DNA of 64,000 nucleotides from Crossiella sp. S99.2 (GTDB lineage: Bacteria; Actinomycetota; Actinomycetes; Mycobacteriales; Pseudonocardiaceae): positions 434,001-498,000 of the forward strand of contig NZ_JALMDK010000005.1 in NCBI RefSeq assembly GCF_023094165.1. Reading direction: 5' to 3'. Below the pieces are notes generated by a model. It made no database searches and was not told the origin of the DNA. It saw only the letters and a list, made by a program, of their open reading frames with translations. Every line of letters begins with the position of its first letter. Within the stretch, counting starts at the first letter, position 1. A program made the position numbers and the translations under genes. Below, piece by piece: positions 44,247 to 55,100 of this stretch.

Positions 44247-45248
44247 TTACCGGCGTTTGGCCCGGGAGAGCAGGGTTTGCAGCACTACCACCACAACCAG
44301 GAAGCCGCCGCTGACCACCAGCTGCATGCTGGAGTCGAAGCCGCCGACCTGGTTGATCACGTCCCGGATCACGAATAGCAGCGCCACCCCGGCCAGTGTG
44401 CCGCCGACCGAACCCGCGCCGCCCACCAGCAGGGTGCCGCCGATGACCACCGCGGCGATCGCGTCCAGTTCCAGGCCGACGCCGATCACGGTGACGCCGG
44501 AGCCGAGCTGGGCGGCGGAGAGGATGCCAGCCAGGCCGGCCAGCACGGCGGAGATCACGTACACGCTGACCTTGGTGCGGGCCACCGGCAGGCCCATCAG
44601 CGAGGAGGCGTCCTCGCTGCCGCCGATGGCGAACAGGCGCATGCCGAACCGGGTTCGTTGCAGCACCAGGCCGCCCAGCAGGTAGAGCACCAGCACGATC
44701 AGCACCGGGATGCCGAGGCCGAGCAGTCGGCCCTGGCCCAGTTCCAGGAACGCGGTCTCGGTCTGCGGGACCAGGTAGGTCTGGCTGCCCTCGGCGGTGA
44801 GGAACTGGAGCAGGCCCCTGGCGAAAAGCAGGCCGCCCAGGGTGACGATGAAGGGGGCCATCCTGGCCTTGCCGACCAGCAGGCCGTGCGCCAGGCCGAT
44901 GGTGGCGGCCACCGCCAGTGGCAGTGCGAACGCGCCCAGCAGGCCCCATTCCCGGGCGCCGTAGGCGGCCAGCACGCCGGAGAGGGCGTAGACCGAACCC
45001 ACCGACAGGTCGATGCCGCCGGTGATGATCACCATGGTCATGCCCAGCGCGATCACCGCCAGGAAACTGGCCTGCACGGCCAGGTTGCCCAGGTTGTAGG
45101 CGGTCAGGAAGGTGTCGAAGGCCAGGCCGCCGACGGCGAGCAGGACCACGAGCACGATCAGCGCGCCGTGGCGCTGGACGAGCTGGGCGACCTGCTGGCC
45201 GCGGCGGTTCGCCTCGGCGGGCGCGGCGGTCGCGGGAGCCGTGGTCAT
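44247..45248 (-). CDS. Sugar ABC transporter permease (YjfF-like)
   Basis: A 333-residue membrane protein with about ten helices of the RbsC/YjfF family. The signature IALGMTMVIITGGIDLSVGSV is followed by APFIVTLGGLLFARGL, and the late cytosolic loop reads LDAIAAVVIGGTLLVGGAGS. It is the second permease of a CUT2-type importer. The gene overlaps the first permease by 4 bp. Two different permeases plus one binding protein recall the YtfQRT-YjfF (galactofuranose) system, but the substrate cannot be read from sequence. Confidence 0.87.
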   Translation of the reverse strand: MTTAPATAAPAEANRRGQQVAQLVQRHGALIVLVVLLAVGGLAFDTFLTAYNLGNLAVQASFLAVIALGMTMVIITGGIDLSVGSVYALSGVLAAYGAREWGLLGAFALPLAVAATIGLAHGLLVGKARMAPFIVTLGGLLFARGLLQFLTAEGSQTYLVPQTETAFLELGQGRLLGLGIPVLIVLVLYLLGGLVLQRTRFGMRLFAIGGSEDASSLMGLPVARTKVSVYVISAVLAGLAGILSAAQLGSGVTVIGVGLELDAIAAVVIGGTLLVGGAGSVGGTLAGVALLFVIRDVINQVGGFDSSMQLVVSGGFLVVVVVLQTLLSRAKRR

Positions 45249-46206
45249 CGTGAACCGTTCCCTTCACGCTGCACCAGCACCGCGGCCGCGATGATCAGTG
45301 CCTGGGCCATCTGCGCCAGCGAGGCCGACACATCGTTCTTGATCAGTGTGGCCGTGATGAGCTGCATCAGCGCCGCCCCGGCCACCGTGCCCAGGATGCG
45401 CACCCGGCCACCGGTCAACGGGGTGCCGCCGACCACCACCGCGGTGATCGCGGCCAGTTCGATCAGCTCGCCCAGCCGGGACGGGTCGCTCGCGGCCAGC
45501 CGCGAGGTGGCCAGCACGCCGGCGATCGCGGCCAGCACCCCGCTGATCACGTACACCGTCAGCAGCACCCGCTTGACCGGCAGCCCGGCGAACGCGGCCG
45601 CCTTCGGGTTGCCGCCCACCGCGACCAGCTGCCGCCCGAAGGTGGTCCTGGCCACCAGCAGGCCGACCAGCACCGCCAGCAGCGCGGCGATCAGCACCGT
45701 GTACGGCACGCCCAGCACCGAACCCGAGCCCAGCTCGCGCAGTTCCGGGTTGCGGATGTCCTTGAGCTGCCCGCCCGCGATCACCAGCGCCAGCCCGCGC
45801 CCGCCGACCAGCAGCGCCAGCGTGGCCACAATCGGCTGTACGCCGACAAAAGCCACCAGGTAGCCGCTGACCAGCCCGGCCGCCGCACCGGCCAGCAGGC
45901 ACACGCCCACCGACAGCCCGGCGCCGTAACCCAGGTAGAGCGGCAGCAGCGCGCTGGTGATGGCCATCACCGAGCCGACCGACAGGTCGACGCCCTTGGT
46001 GCCGATCACCAGCGCCATGCCGAGCGCGATGATCAGCGTGGGCACCATCTGCACGGCCTGGGTGCGCAGGTTGTCCGCGGTGAGGAAGTTGTCCGTGAGG
46101 ACCAGGTTCACCAGGAACAGCAGGCCCAGCGCGAAGTACACGCCGTAGTCCCGGATGATCCCGACCGCACTGGCCCGCTGCGGGGCCGCGGTGGCGGTGG
46201 CCGTTG

Positions 46207-46210
<4 letters not shown>
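45245..46210 (-). CDS. Sugar ABC transporter permease (YtfT-like)
   Basis: A 321-residue permease with IALGMALVIGTKGVDLSVGSV near residue 60, GVQPIVATLALLVGGRGLAL, and the late loop AITAVVVGGTPLTGG. It pairs with the next permease as a heterodimer. It overlaps the ATPase gene by 4 bp and the downstream permease by 4 bp, so all are made from one message. Confidence 0.87.
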
Positions 46211-47752
<1,542 letters not shown>

Positions 47753-47763
<11 letters not shown>

Positions 47764-48835
47764 CGTTGACCTCTGCCTTGGCGTTGGCCTCGTCGTAGGC
47801 CTTGTCCGAGATGATGATCTTCTCCGGGATCGCCTCGCCTGCCAGGTACTTCTGGATGGTGGCGAAGGCCAGCGGGCCGAACCGCGGGTTGGACTCGATC
47901 ACGCCGTTGACGTTGCCGTCCACGATGGCCTGCACCGCGTTCCGGGTGCCGTCCACCGAGATGATCTTGATGTCCTTGCCGGGGGTCTTGCCCGCCGCGC
48001 GGACCGCGGTGATCGCGCCGAGCGCCATCTCGTCGTTCTCCGCGTAGATCGCGTTGATCTCCGGCTTGGACTGCAGCAGCTGCTCGGTGACGGTCTGGCC
48101 CTTCTCCCGGGAGAAGTCGCCGGTCTGCTCGGCCACCACGGTGATGCCCGCGGTGCCCTTGACCGCGTCCTTGAAACCGTTGGTGCGGTCGGTGGTGACG
48201 TTGTTGCCGGAGGAGCCCAGCAGGATGGCCACCTTGGCGCTGCCGCCGGTCACCTTGATCATCGACTCACCGGCCCGCTTGCCCTGGTCGACGAAGTCCG
48301 AGCCGATGAAGGCCAGGTAGTCCACGCACGGCTTGGCGGCGTTGAGCTTGCGGTCCACGGTGAGCACCGGGACCTTCTTCTCCCGCGCGGCGCGCAGGGC
48401 CGGCTCCAGGCCGTCGGAGTTCAGCGGCGCCACGATCAGCAGCTGGGCGCCCTGGGCGAGCATGGACTGGATGTCCGAGATCTGCTTGCCGAGATCGGAG
48501 TTGGAGTTGGTGGTCAGCAGCTGCTTGACCCCGACCTTCGCCGCCTCCGCCTTGATCGAGGCGGTTTCGGCGATGCGGAACGGGTTCGCCTCCTTCTCCG
48601 ACTGGGAGAAACCGACGATCGCGTTCTTCAGATCGATCTTCGGCGTGCCGTAGGCGTCGATCTTGCAGGTGGTTCCGCCGTCCGGCTGCGCCGACTTGGT
48701 CACCTGCTCACCACCGCCACTGGTGGCGCCGGGGTTGCCGGAGTTCTCCGGGTTCGCGCAGCCGGCCAGCACCAGTGCGGCCGCCGCGGCGAGCACCGCG
48801 CCGGACTTGAGGGATCGAACCTGCAAAGCAGTCAT
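47753..48835 (-). CDS. Sugar ABC transporter substrate-binding lipoprotein (YtfQ-like)
   Basis: A 360-residue lipoprotein. The signal peptide ends in VLAGC. The ribose-type periplasmic-binding fold has AIVGFSQSEKEANPFR, ISDIQSMLAQGAQLLIVAPL, VPVLTVDRKL and INAIYAENDEMALGAI. These are closest to YtfQ-type receptors for hexoses. It opens the four-gene transporter operon, 107 bp after a DeoR regulator gene in the same direction. Confidence 0.88.
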
Positions 48836-48906
48836 TGTCCACTCCTTCGTGGATCATGGACTGGGCGGAAATCGACCAGTTGCCCCTGGATCGGTGGTCA
48901 CTATGA

Positions 48907-48927
48907 ACGAATGTGATCGGTTTTCGT
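48907..48927. promoter_or_regulatory. ACGAA-N11-TTCGT inverted repeat, possible DeoR operator
   Basis: Arms ACGAA (48907-48911) and TTCGT (48923-48927) lie 72 bp upstream of the binding-protein start, in the only gap between it and the DeoR gene. TTCG-containing repeats are common for DeoR-family regulators. Confidence 0.35.
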
Positions 48928-48941
48928 CAGCTTTTGCATAA

Positions 48942-49718
48942 CTATGTGGTTTCTGTCCCGGTGACGTGCACCAGAACGCCGAGTGAGCGTAGGGCAGCCA
49001 GTTCGGCGGCGTCCGCGGCCCCGTCGGTGACGAGATGGGTGATCGACTCCGGTGGCACGGTCTGCACCATGGTGTCCACGCCGATCTTGGTGTGGTCGGC
49101 CAGCACGACGATCTCGTCGGCCGCCGAGGCCATGGCCCGGTCGGTGCCCGCGACCGAGACATTGGGGGTGGACAGCCCGCGCGCGGCGGTGAGCCCGTTG
49201 CCGGAGAGGAAGGCGCGCTGCACCCGCAGTCCGGCCAGCCCGCGTTCCGCCGCGGTACCGACCAGGGCGAAGATCGACCCGCGCAGGGTGCCGCCCGGCA
49301 TGATCACCTCGATGCCGCGGGAACGGGCCAGTGCCTGGGCGACCAGCAGCGAGTTGGTCAGCACGGTCAGCTCGGCCAGCCGGGACAGTCGTCGGGCCAG
49401 GGCCTGGGTGGTGGTGCCCGCGCCGAGCACGATGGCGTCGCCGGGGGAGACCAGTTCGGCGGCGAGGTCGGCGATGGCGGCCTTCTCGTCGCTGGCCACG
49501 TGCGTTTTCTCGGTGTGCGTCGGCTCGTAGGCGGGCCGGTCGGTGGCCACCGCGCCGCCGTGGCGCCGGGTCAGCAGGCCCTCGCCCTCCAGCTGGCGCA
49601 GGTCCCGGCGGACGGTGACCTCGCTGGTCTTGACGATCCGGGCGAGTTCGCGCAGCGAGACAGCGCCATTGGAGCGAACCAGCTCCAGGATCACCTGTCG
49701 GCGCTCGTCAGCGAACAC
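48942..49718 (-). CDS. DeoR/GlpR family transcriptional regulator
   Basis: A 258-residue repressor. The N-terminal DeoR helix-turn-helix is ERRQVILELVRSNGAVSLREL followed by SEVTVRRDLRQLEGEGLLTR and the RHGGAV motif. The C-terminal domain is isomerase-like (DEKAAIADLAAELV, VLGAGTTTQALA, LTNSLLVAQAL) and binds a phosphorylated sugar. It is transcribed in the same direction as the transporter just downstream, its likely target. The start is the GTG at 49718, chosen by family alignment; no good ribosome site is visible. Confidence 0.87.
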   Translation of the reverse strand: MFADERRQVILELVRSNGAVSLRELARIVKTSEVTVRRDLRQLEGEGLLTRRHGGAVATDRPAYEPTHTEKTHVASDEKAAIADLAAELVSPGDAIVLGAGTTTQALARRLSRLAELTVLTNSLLVAQALARSRGIEVIMPGGTLRGSIFALVGTAAERGLAGLRVQRAFLSGNGLTAARGLSTPNVSVAGTDRAMASAADEIVVLADHTKIGVDTMVQTVPPESITHLVTDGAADAAELAALRSLGVLVHVTGTETT

Positions 49719-49788
49719 GAGGTGATCGTAAACGGACACATTCGGTCGCAGCACCCACCGACACCCGGGTCTTGGCCGTTTCGGTATC

Positions 49789-50742
49789 TCAGCGTGGCCG
49801 GTTCAGGACCGTCCGGACTCGTTCGTACCGCCTGGTCCAGTGCTCGACCCGGTCCGGCGCGGCCGCGTAGGTCTCCAGCAGGTCCGGATCCGGCCGCGGC
49901 GCGACCCGCGGCACCGGCAGGAACCCGTCCACCGGCCGCAGCGACTCCCGGGCCACATCACCGGTGAACAAGGACAGGGTGCCCAGCCCGCAGGCGAAAT
50001 CCAGTTCCGGCAACGCCCCCGCCAGCGCGAGCTGCGCGGCCAGTCCGACGCTGCTCTCCAGCGCCGAGGACACCACGCACGGCAGTCCGGTCGCCTCGGC
50101 CACCCGCAACGCCTGCCGCACCCCGCCCAGCGGCGTGCACTTGATCACCGCGACATCGGCGGCTTCCCGCAGGTCCACCCGCAGCGGGTCGGCCGCCCGC
50201 CGGATCGACTCGTCGGCCGCGATCCGCACGTCCACCCGCCGCCGCACCAGCGCGAGTTCCTCCACCGTCCGGCAGGGCTGCTCCACATACTCCAGCCCAC
50301 CCGCAGCCGTGGCCATCGCCCGGATCCAGCGCACCGCGGTGTCCACGTCCCACACCGCGTTGGCGTCCACCCGGATCTTCCCGCCAGGCCCGAGCGCGTC
50401 CCGCACCGCGGCCAGCCGCTCCAGGTCCTCCGCCAGCGAGTCCGGATGATCGGCCACCTTGACCTTGGCCGTGCCACACCCCGACGCCGCCACCAGCTCA
50501 TACGCCCGCTCGGCCGGGATCACCGGCACCGTGCAGTTGATCGGGATCCGCTCCCGCACCGGCGCGGGCCAGCCCACCTGCGCCGCCTCCACCGCGGTGG
50601 CCAGCCAGCGGGCGGACACCTCGTCGTCGTAGTCCTCGAAGGGGCAGAACTCACCCCAGCCCGCGGGCCCCGCCAGCAGCAGGCCCTCGCGGACGGTGAT
50701 GCCGCGGAACCGGGTGCGCAACGGGATCGAGTAGACGTGCAC
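49789..50742 (-). CDS. menC: o-Succinylbenzoate synthase
   Basis: A 317-residue enolase-superfamily enzyme that dehydrates SHCHC to o-succinylbenzoate in menaquinone synthesis. Key motifs are TAKVKVA (the K-x-K base), RVDANAVWDVDTAV (Asp metal ligand), LEYVEQPC (Glu) and IAADESIR (Asp-Glu). AVIKCTPLGGV supplies the second Lys. The N-terminus HVYSIPLRTRFRGITVREG fits the actinobacterial form. No other men gene is in the window, so it stands alone here. Confidence 0.9.
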   Translation of the reverse strand: MHVYSIPLRTRFRGITVREGLLLAGPAGWGEFCPFEDYDDEVSARWLATAVEAAQVGWPAPVRERIPINCTVPVIPAERAYELVAASGCGTAKVKVADHPDSLAEDLERLAAVRDALGPGGKIRVDANAVWDVDTAVRWIRAMATAAGGLEYVEQPCRTVEELALVRRRVDVRIAADESIRRAADPLRVDLREAADVAVIKCTPLGGVRQALRVAEATGLPCVVSSALESSVGLAAQLALAGALPELDFACGLGTLSLFTGDVARESLRPVDGFLPVPRVAPRPDPDLLETYAAAPDRVEHWTRRYERVRTVLNRPR

Positions 50743-50790
50743 AGCACCTCCGGGTCGCCAATGGACAGTCCTACCCGAATACTGTGCGGG

Positions 50791-51159
50791 ATGCGCACCC
50801 GGGACCTGCCAACGTATTACCGGACCTGGACCGCCCAGGACGACGGCGGCACCAGCACCGGCCAGCTCGAACGCACCCCCGCCGGCGAGTTCCTGCTCCG
50901 CCTGGGCTGCACCCGGCAGTACGAGTTCACCCTGACCCCCGAGGACACCCGAACCTTGGCCGCCGCCCTGCGCGCCGCCACTGCGGTGACCCTCGGCCCG
51001 CTGTCAGTAGCCCCCGCCCCGCAAGGCGTGACCCTCACCGCCACGGTGTCCACTTCCACCGGGCCAACCCAGACCTGGCCGCTGCACCTGTCCCCGCAAC
51101 AGTGCGCCGATCTCGCCGGTCACCTCACCGCCATCACCAGCGCTGATACCCAACTCTGA
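50791..51159 (+). CDS. Hypothetical protein
   Basis: A 122-residue soluble protein that I do not recognise. It shows alternating beta-like strands (GEFLLRLGCTRQYEFTLTP, GVTLTATVSTSTG) and codon use with G or C at third positions. It is divergent from menC, with 48 bp between starts. A GTG at 50784 is an alternative start. Without homologues it could be a lineage-specific gene. Confidence 0.5.
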   Translation: MRTRDLPTYYRTWTAQDDGGTSTGQLERTPAGEFLLRLGCTRQYEFTLTPEDTRTLAAALRAATAVTLGPLSVAPAPQGVTLTATVSTSTGPTQTWPLHLSPQQCADLAGHLTAITSADTQL

Positions 51160-51266
51160 TAACCCACTCCCACCTGCGCGACTTAAATTGAATTCGATCG
51201 CGCAATCGACTGCATCCCTGCCCGACCTGCGCGACTTCTTGCGACCCCTGCTCAGCAAGGAGCCCC

Positions 51267-51815
51267 ATGTCAGCGAAACGTCTGCTCGGCATCCTGGCAG
51301 CCACCCTGCTGTCCCTGATCACCCTGATCGGCCTGACCCCGTCGGCGATCGCCGCGCCCCAGGCCCGCACCGTGTACTACAACGCCACCGGCGCCGGCGA
51401 GTACCGCGGCACCGCGGACCAGGCAGCCCAGATCTGGAACCAGCGCGTGCCCAACGTCCGCCTGGTCGCGGGCGGCAGCGCGACCATGACCATCCGGGTC
51501 ACCGTCGGCGGCGGCAGCCGCGCCTACCCGCAAGGGCTGGGCCGGGGCCTGGTCTACATCGACCGCAACGACGTCAACGCGGGCCACTACGCCCTGCGCA
51601 TCATGACGCACGAAATCGGCCACATCCTGGGTCTGCCGGACAACTACAACGGCGTCTGCTCCCAGCTGATGTCCGGCGGCAGCGCGGGCACGTCCTGCCG
51701 CAACCCCAACCCCAACACCCAAGAAGCCGCGCGGGTGAACCAGCTGTTCGCGGGCGGCTTCAGCACGCCGAACATCAAGTCCACGGTGTATGACCGGGAG
51801 CTGGCCGCCGCGTAA
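51267..51815 (+). CDS. Snapalysin-family zinc metalloprotease
   Basis: A 182-residue secreted protease. The signal peptide (SAKRLLGILAATLLSLITL) ends near SAIAAP. The catalytic motif MTHEIGHILGLPDNY is the H-E-x2-H-x2-G-x2-D signature of metzincin-like M7 snapalysins, small milk-hydrolysing proteases of Streptomyces. Two Cys (GVCSQLM, GTSCRNP) can form the family disulfide. AAGGAG lies 8 bp before the ATG. A 13-bp hairpin follows the stop. Confidence 0.9.
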   Translation: MSAKRLLGILAATLLSLITLIGLTPSAIAAPQARTVYYNATGAGEYRGTADQAAQIWNQRVPNVRLVAGGSATMTIRVTVGGGSRAYPQGLGRGLVYIDRNDVNAGHYALRIMTHEIGHILGLPDNYNGVCSQLMSGGSAGTSCRNPNPNTQEAARVNQLFAGGFSTPNIKSTVYDRELAAA

Positions 51816-51832
51816 CCCCCAGCGCGCCAGCA

Positions 51833-51870
51833 CCGACGGCCCGGATTGCGAAAGCGCTCCGGGCCGTCGG
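51833..51870 (+). terminator. Hairpin terminator after the snapalysin gene
   Basis: CCGACGGCCCGGA and TCCGGGCCGTCGG form a perfect 13-bp stem around a 12-base loop, 17 bp after the stop codon. No T-tract follows. Confidence 0.7.
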
Positions 51871-51995
51871 CATGCGGGTCCCCGGACAAATCTTTTGCGC
51901 CCCGCTCACCCAGCGCTTAGCGTTGCGCTCCCCGCGGGCGCGGAATAGCGCCCCACCTGCGGCGATGAGCCAACAGATCGGAGGTGCGGAGCGGG

Positions 51996-52715
51996 ATGAC
52001 CAGTAACCTCCACGCGCTCTGCTTCGACGCGAACAACCCCGCCCGCCTGGCCCGGTTCTGGGCAGGCGTCCTCAACTGGGAGTTGGTCGAGGACCCCCAC
52101 ACTGGCCCCACCCTGCTCCCCAACGACGACACCGGCTTCACTCTCCGCTTCCAGCCCACCGAAGAGCCCAAGAACGGCCCCAACCTCTACCACTTCGACC
52201 TGACCAGCCAGACCCCGGAAGAACAGCAGCACACCGTCGCCAGGGCCCTCGAACTCGGCGCCAGCCACCTGGACATCGGCCAGCTCCCCGAGGAAACCCA
52301 CGTCGTCCTGGCCGACCCCGAAGGCAACGAGTTCTGCGTCATCGCCGCGGGCAACAACTTCCTCGCCGACTGCGGTTTCCTGGGCGCCCTGGCCGGCGAC
52401 GGCACCCAGCAGGTCGGCTACTTCTGGCATCAGGCCCTGAACTGGCCCCTGGTCTGGGACCAGGACGAGGAAACCGCCATCCGCTCCCCGCACGGCGGCC
52501 CCAAGGTCACCTGGGGCGGCCCACCCGTGGCCCCCAAGCTCGGCAAGAACCGAGTCCACTTCGACCTGACCCCCGCCGACGGCGACCAGGAGGCAGAAGT
52601 CGAACGCCTGATCTCCCTGGGCGCCAAGCGAATCGACATCGGCCAGGGCGAGACGAACTGGGTAGTCCTCGCAGACCCAGACGGCAACGAATTCTGCGTC
52701 CACCCCCCACGCTAA
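51996..52715 (+). CDS. VOC family protein with two glyoxalase-like domains
   Basis: A 239-residue cytosolic protein with two tandem vicinal-oxygen-chelate domains of about 115 residues. Each has the ending WVVLADPDGNEFC (first copy HVVLADPEGNEFC) and the strand YHFDLT or VHFDLT with a candidate metal His. The opening is LHALCFDANNPARLARFWAG. Family members include glyoxalases, dioxygenases and antibiotic-binding proteins. The function here is open. GAGGTG lies 10-15 bp upstream. Confidence 0.82.
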   Translation: MTSNLHALCFDANNPARLARFWAGVLNWELVEDPHTGPTLLPNDDTGFTLRFQPTEEPKNGPNLYHFDLTSQTPEEQQHTVARALELGASHLDIGQLPEETHVVLADPEGNEFCVIAAGNNFLADCGFLGALAGDGTQQVGYFWHQALNWPLVWDQDEETAIRSPHGGPKVTWGGPPVAPKLGKNRVHFDLTPADGDQEAEVERLISLGAKRIDIGQGETNWVVLADPDGNEFCVHPPR

Positions 52716-52732
52716 CCCCGCCACCCCGGCGT

Positions 52733-52871
52733 ACCACAACAGCCAAAACCCCGTACAACAACGGCCAACACGCCGTCCAGAACGGCCAACACAGCGTCCA
52801 GAACGGCCAACACGCCGGCGGGGGTTCAACCCCGCGCGCGTGTTGGCCGTTGTCGTACGGCGGGTTGGCTG
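52733..52871. repeat. Four-plus-two inverted array of 22-bp units (block D)
   Basis: Cores CAGCCAAAAC at 52740 and CGGCCAACAC at 52762, 52783 and 52804 face inverted cores GTGTTGGCCG at 52840 and GGGTTGGCTG at 52862. Steps are 21-22 bp and the symmetry point is about 52827. The central loop contains GGGGTTCAACCCC, shared with block B in the form GGGTTTCAACCCC. It lies 18 bp after the VOC stop. Confidence 0.82.
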
Positions 52872-53011
52872 TTGTTGTGCGGGGTGGGTGGACCCCCGGC
52901 CGGCTGAGCTGGACCCGCCGGTCGTAGGGTTTCCAGCTGTGTAACTTGCGCTTCGACACCAATCCGTGATCTCGTTCCTCGGGTCATCAACACGAGTTGA
53001 AAGAGCGTTCC

Positions 53012-54085
53012 GTGGTTACTCGGCGCGATGTCGCCAGGCTCGCCGGCACCTCGGAGTCGGTGGTCAGCTACGTGCTCAACGCCGGTCCGCGCAATGTCGC
53101 CCCGGCCACCCGGGACCGGGTGCTGGCCGCCATCGACGAGCTGGGCTACCGCCCCAACGCGGTCGCCCGGTCCCTGCGCACCAGCCGGACCCGCACCCTC
53201 GGCCTGCTCGTGCCCGACAACGCGAACCCCTTCTTCGCCGAACTGGCCGCCCAGATCGCCGAGGACACCTTCGCCGCGGGCCATTCCCTCCTGCTGGCCA
53301 ACTCACGCGAGGATCCCGACCGTGAGGCCGAGCAGGTCCGCATCCTGTTGGACCGCAAGGTGGACGGGCTCATGCTCATCCCGGCCTGCGCGCCGACCCA
53401 GTGCGTGGACGACCTGGTCAGCTCGGGTGTCCGCTGCGTGCTGGTGGACCGGGAACTGCCCCGGCTGGCCGCGGGCACCGTGGTCGCCGACCACATCGGC
53501 GGCGCGCGGGCGGCGGTCACCCACCTGCTCGAACACGGCCGCCGACGGATCGCCTGCGTGGCCGGGCCGCACTGCGCCTCGCCCACCGATGACCGGGTGC
53601 TCGGCTGGCGGTCGGCGCTGATCGCGGCGGGGGTGGATCCGGACGGACTTCCGTTGCTGCACACGCCCTTCGGCCGGATGTCGGCCTACACCGCGGCCAC
53701 CGAACTGCTCTCCGGACTCTCCGAGGCGCAGCGCCCGGACGCCTTTTTCGTCACCAGCGACGAGCAGGCCGTCGGCGTGCTGCGGGCCGCGCTGGAACTC
53801 GGTCTGCGCGTGCCGCAAGACCTGGCGATCGCCTCCTTCGACGGGATCGCGGGATCGGCCTACCCGGTGCCCGCGCTGACCACGGTCAGCCAGCCGATCG
53901 CCGAACTCAGCCGGACCGCGGTGCGACTCCTGCTGGACAAGGAAGACCCGGTCGGCAAACGGATCGTGCTGCCCGTCTCGCTGCTGCGCCGTGGTTCCTG
54001 CGGCTGCCCTGATCCCGCCGGCGGCGGCTGCTCGGCCCCCGCGTCGCCGGTCGCCGTTTCCCTGCCCCACACTGCCGAGCGCTGA
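53012..54085 (+). CDS. LacI family transcriptional regulator
   Basis: A 357-residue regulator. The N-terminal helix-turn-helix is TRRDVARLAGTSESVVSYVL and the hinge region follows (NAVARSLRTSRTRTLGLLVP). The periplasmic-binding-like effector domain has VDGLMLIPA, GRRRIACVAGP and DAFFVTSDEQAVGVL. The C-terminus has an unusual Cys-rich tail (GSCGCPDPAGGGC). It lies directly upstream of a sugar ABC transporter and probably controls it. A TTG at 52997 would add five residues. Confidence 0.88.
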   Translation: MVTRRDVARLAGTSESVVSYVLNAGPRNVAPATRDRVLAAIDELGYRPNAVARSLRTSRTRTLGLLVPDNANPFFAELAAQIAEDTFAAGHSLLLANSREDPDREAEQVRILLDRKVDGLMLIPACAPTQCVDDLVSSGVRCVLVDRELPRLAAGTVVADHIGGARAAVTHLLEHGRRRIACVAGPHCASPTDDRVLGWRSALIAAGVDPDGLPLLHTPFGRMSAYTAATELLSGLSEAQRPDAFFVTSDEQAVGVLRAALELGLRVPQDLAIASFDGIAGSAYPVPALTTVSQPIAELSRTAVRLLLDKEDPVGKRIVLPVSLLRRGSCGCPDPAGGGCSAPASPVAVSLPHTAER

Positions 54086-54129
54086 GTAACGACAGCCATC
54101 ATCTGCGAAGCCCCACAAGGAGTTCGTCC

Positions 54130-55089
54130 GTGCCGAGGAAAGCCTCTGTCATCGCCGCCGCGGCCGCCGTCGCGTTCACCGCGGCCGCCTGCGGGCAGGA
54201 GAGCAACGGCCTGACCGTGCCCCCGCCCAGCGGTGACCCCAAGGTCTGCCTGGTGATGAAGTCCCTGGCGAATGAGTTCTTCAAGACCATGCAGAAGGGC
54301 GCTCAGGAACACGTCCAGGCCCAGGGCGGGATCAAGCTGATCGCCAGCGGCATCCCGAACGAGACCGATGTGGACGGTCAGGTCGCCGAGGTCGAGAAGT
54401 GCGTGACGCAGAAGGTCGACGCCATCGTGCTCGCCCCCGCCGACTCCACCGCCCTGGTCGCCTCGGTCCGCAAGGCCGTTGACGCCGGCATCAAGGTGGT
54501 CAACATCGACGTCGAGCTGGAGCCGGGCGCACTGCGTCAGGCCGGGCTGGACGTGCCCTTCGTCGGCCCCGACAACCGCGAGGGCGCCCGGCTGGCCGGC
54601 ATGGAGCTGGGCAAGGCCATCGGCGCCCGCAGCAAGGTGATCATCCTGGAGGGCATCCCGGGCGCGGCCAACGGCGAGCTGCGGGTCAAGGGCTTCAAGG
54701 ACGCCGTGCAGCAGAACAACATGGTGCTGGCCGCCTCGCGCACCGCGAACTGGGAGACCGACCAGGCGCACTCGGTGCTCGGCGCGCTGCTGACCGCCAA
54801 CCCCGACGTCAAGGGCGTGCTCGCGGCCAACGACAGCATGGCGCTGGGCGCGGTCAAGGCGATCGAGGAGCAGAACCTGGCAGGCAAGGTCAAGGTCGTC
54901 TCCTTCGACAACATCCCCGCGATCAAGCCGTTGCTGCTCAACGGTTCCGTGGTGGCCACCGTGGAGCAGTTCGCCTCCGCCCAGGCCGCCCGCGGTATCG
55001 ACCAGGCCGTGCGCATGGTCAAGGGCGAGAAGGTCACCGGCTGGCAGAAGACCCCGGTCGAGGTCAAGACCAAGACGAACGTCGGCTGA
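54130..55089 (+). CDS. Sugar ABC transporter substrate-binding lipoprotein (RbsB-like)
   Basis: A 319-residue lipoprotein whose signal peptide ends in TAAAC. The ribose-binding fold has VCLVMKSLANEFFKTMQKGA, VTQKVDAIVLAPADSTALV, IKVVNIDVEL and VKGVLAANDSMALGAV. These are CUT2 receptor features for pentoses, ribitol-like or myo-inositol-like ligands. It is the first structural gene of the LacI-linked transporter, 11 bp before the ATPase gene. Confidence 0.88.
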   Translation: MPRKASVIAAAAAVAFTAAACGQESNGLTVPPPSGDPKVCLVMKSLANEFFKTMQKGAQEHVQAQGGIKLIASGIPNETDVDGQVAEVEKCVTQKVDAIVLAPADSTALVASVRKAVDAGIKVVNIDVELEPGALRQAGLDVPFVGPDNREGARLAGMELGKAIGARSKVIILEGIPGAANGELRVKGFKDAVQQNNMVLAASRTANWETDQAHSVLGALLTANPDVKGVLAANDSMALGAVKAIEEQNLAGKVKVVSFDNIPAIKPLLLNGSVVATVEQFASAQAARGIDQAVRMVKGEKVTGWQKTPVEVKTKTNVG

Positions 55090-55100
55090 GGCGGGGCAGG

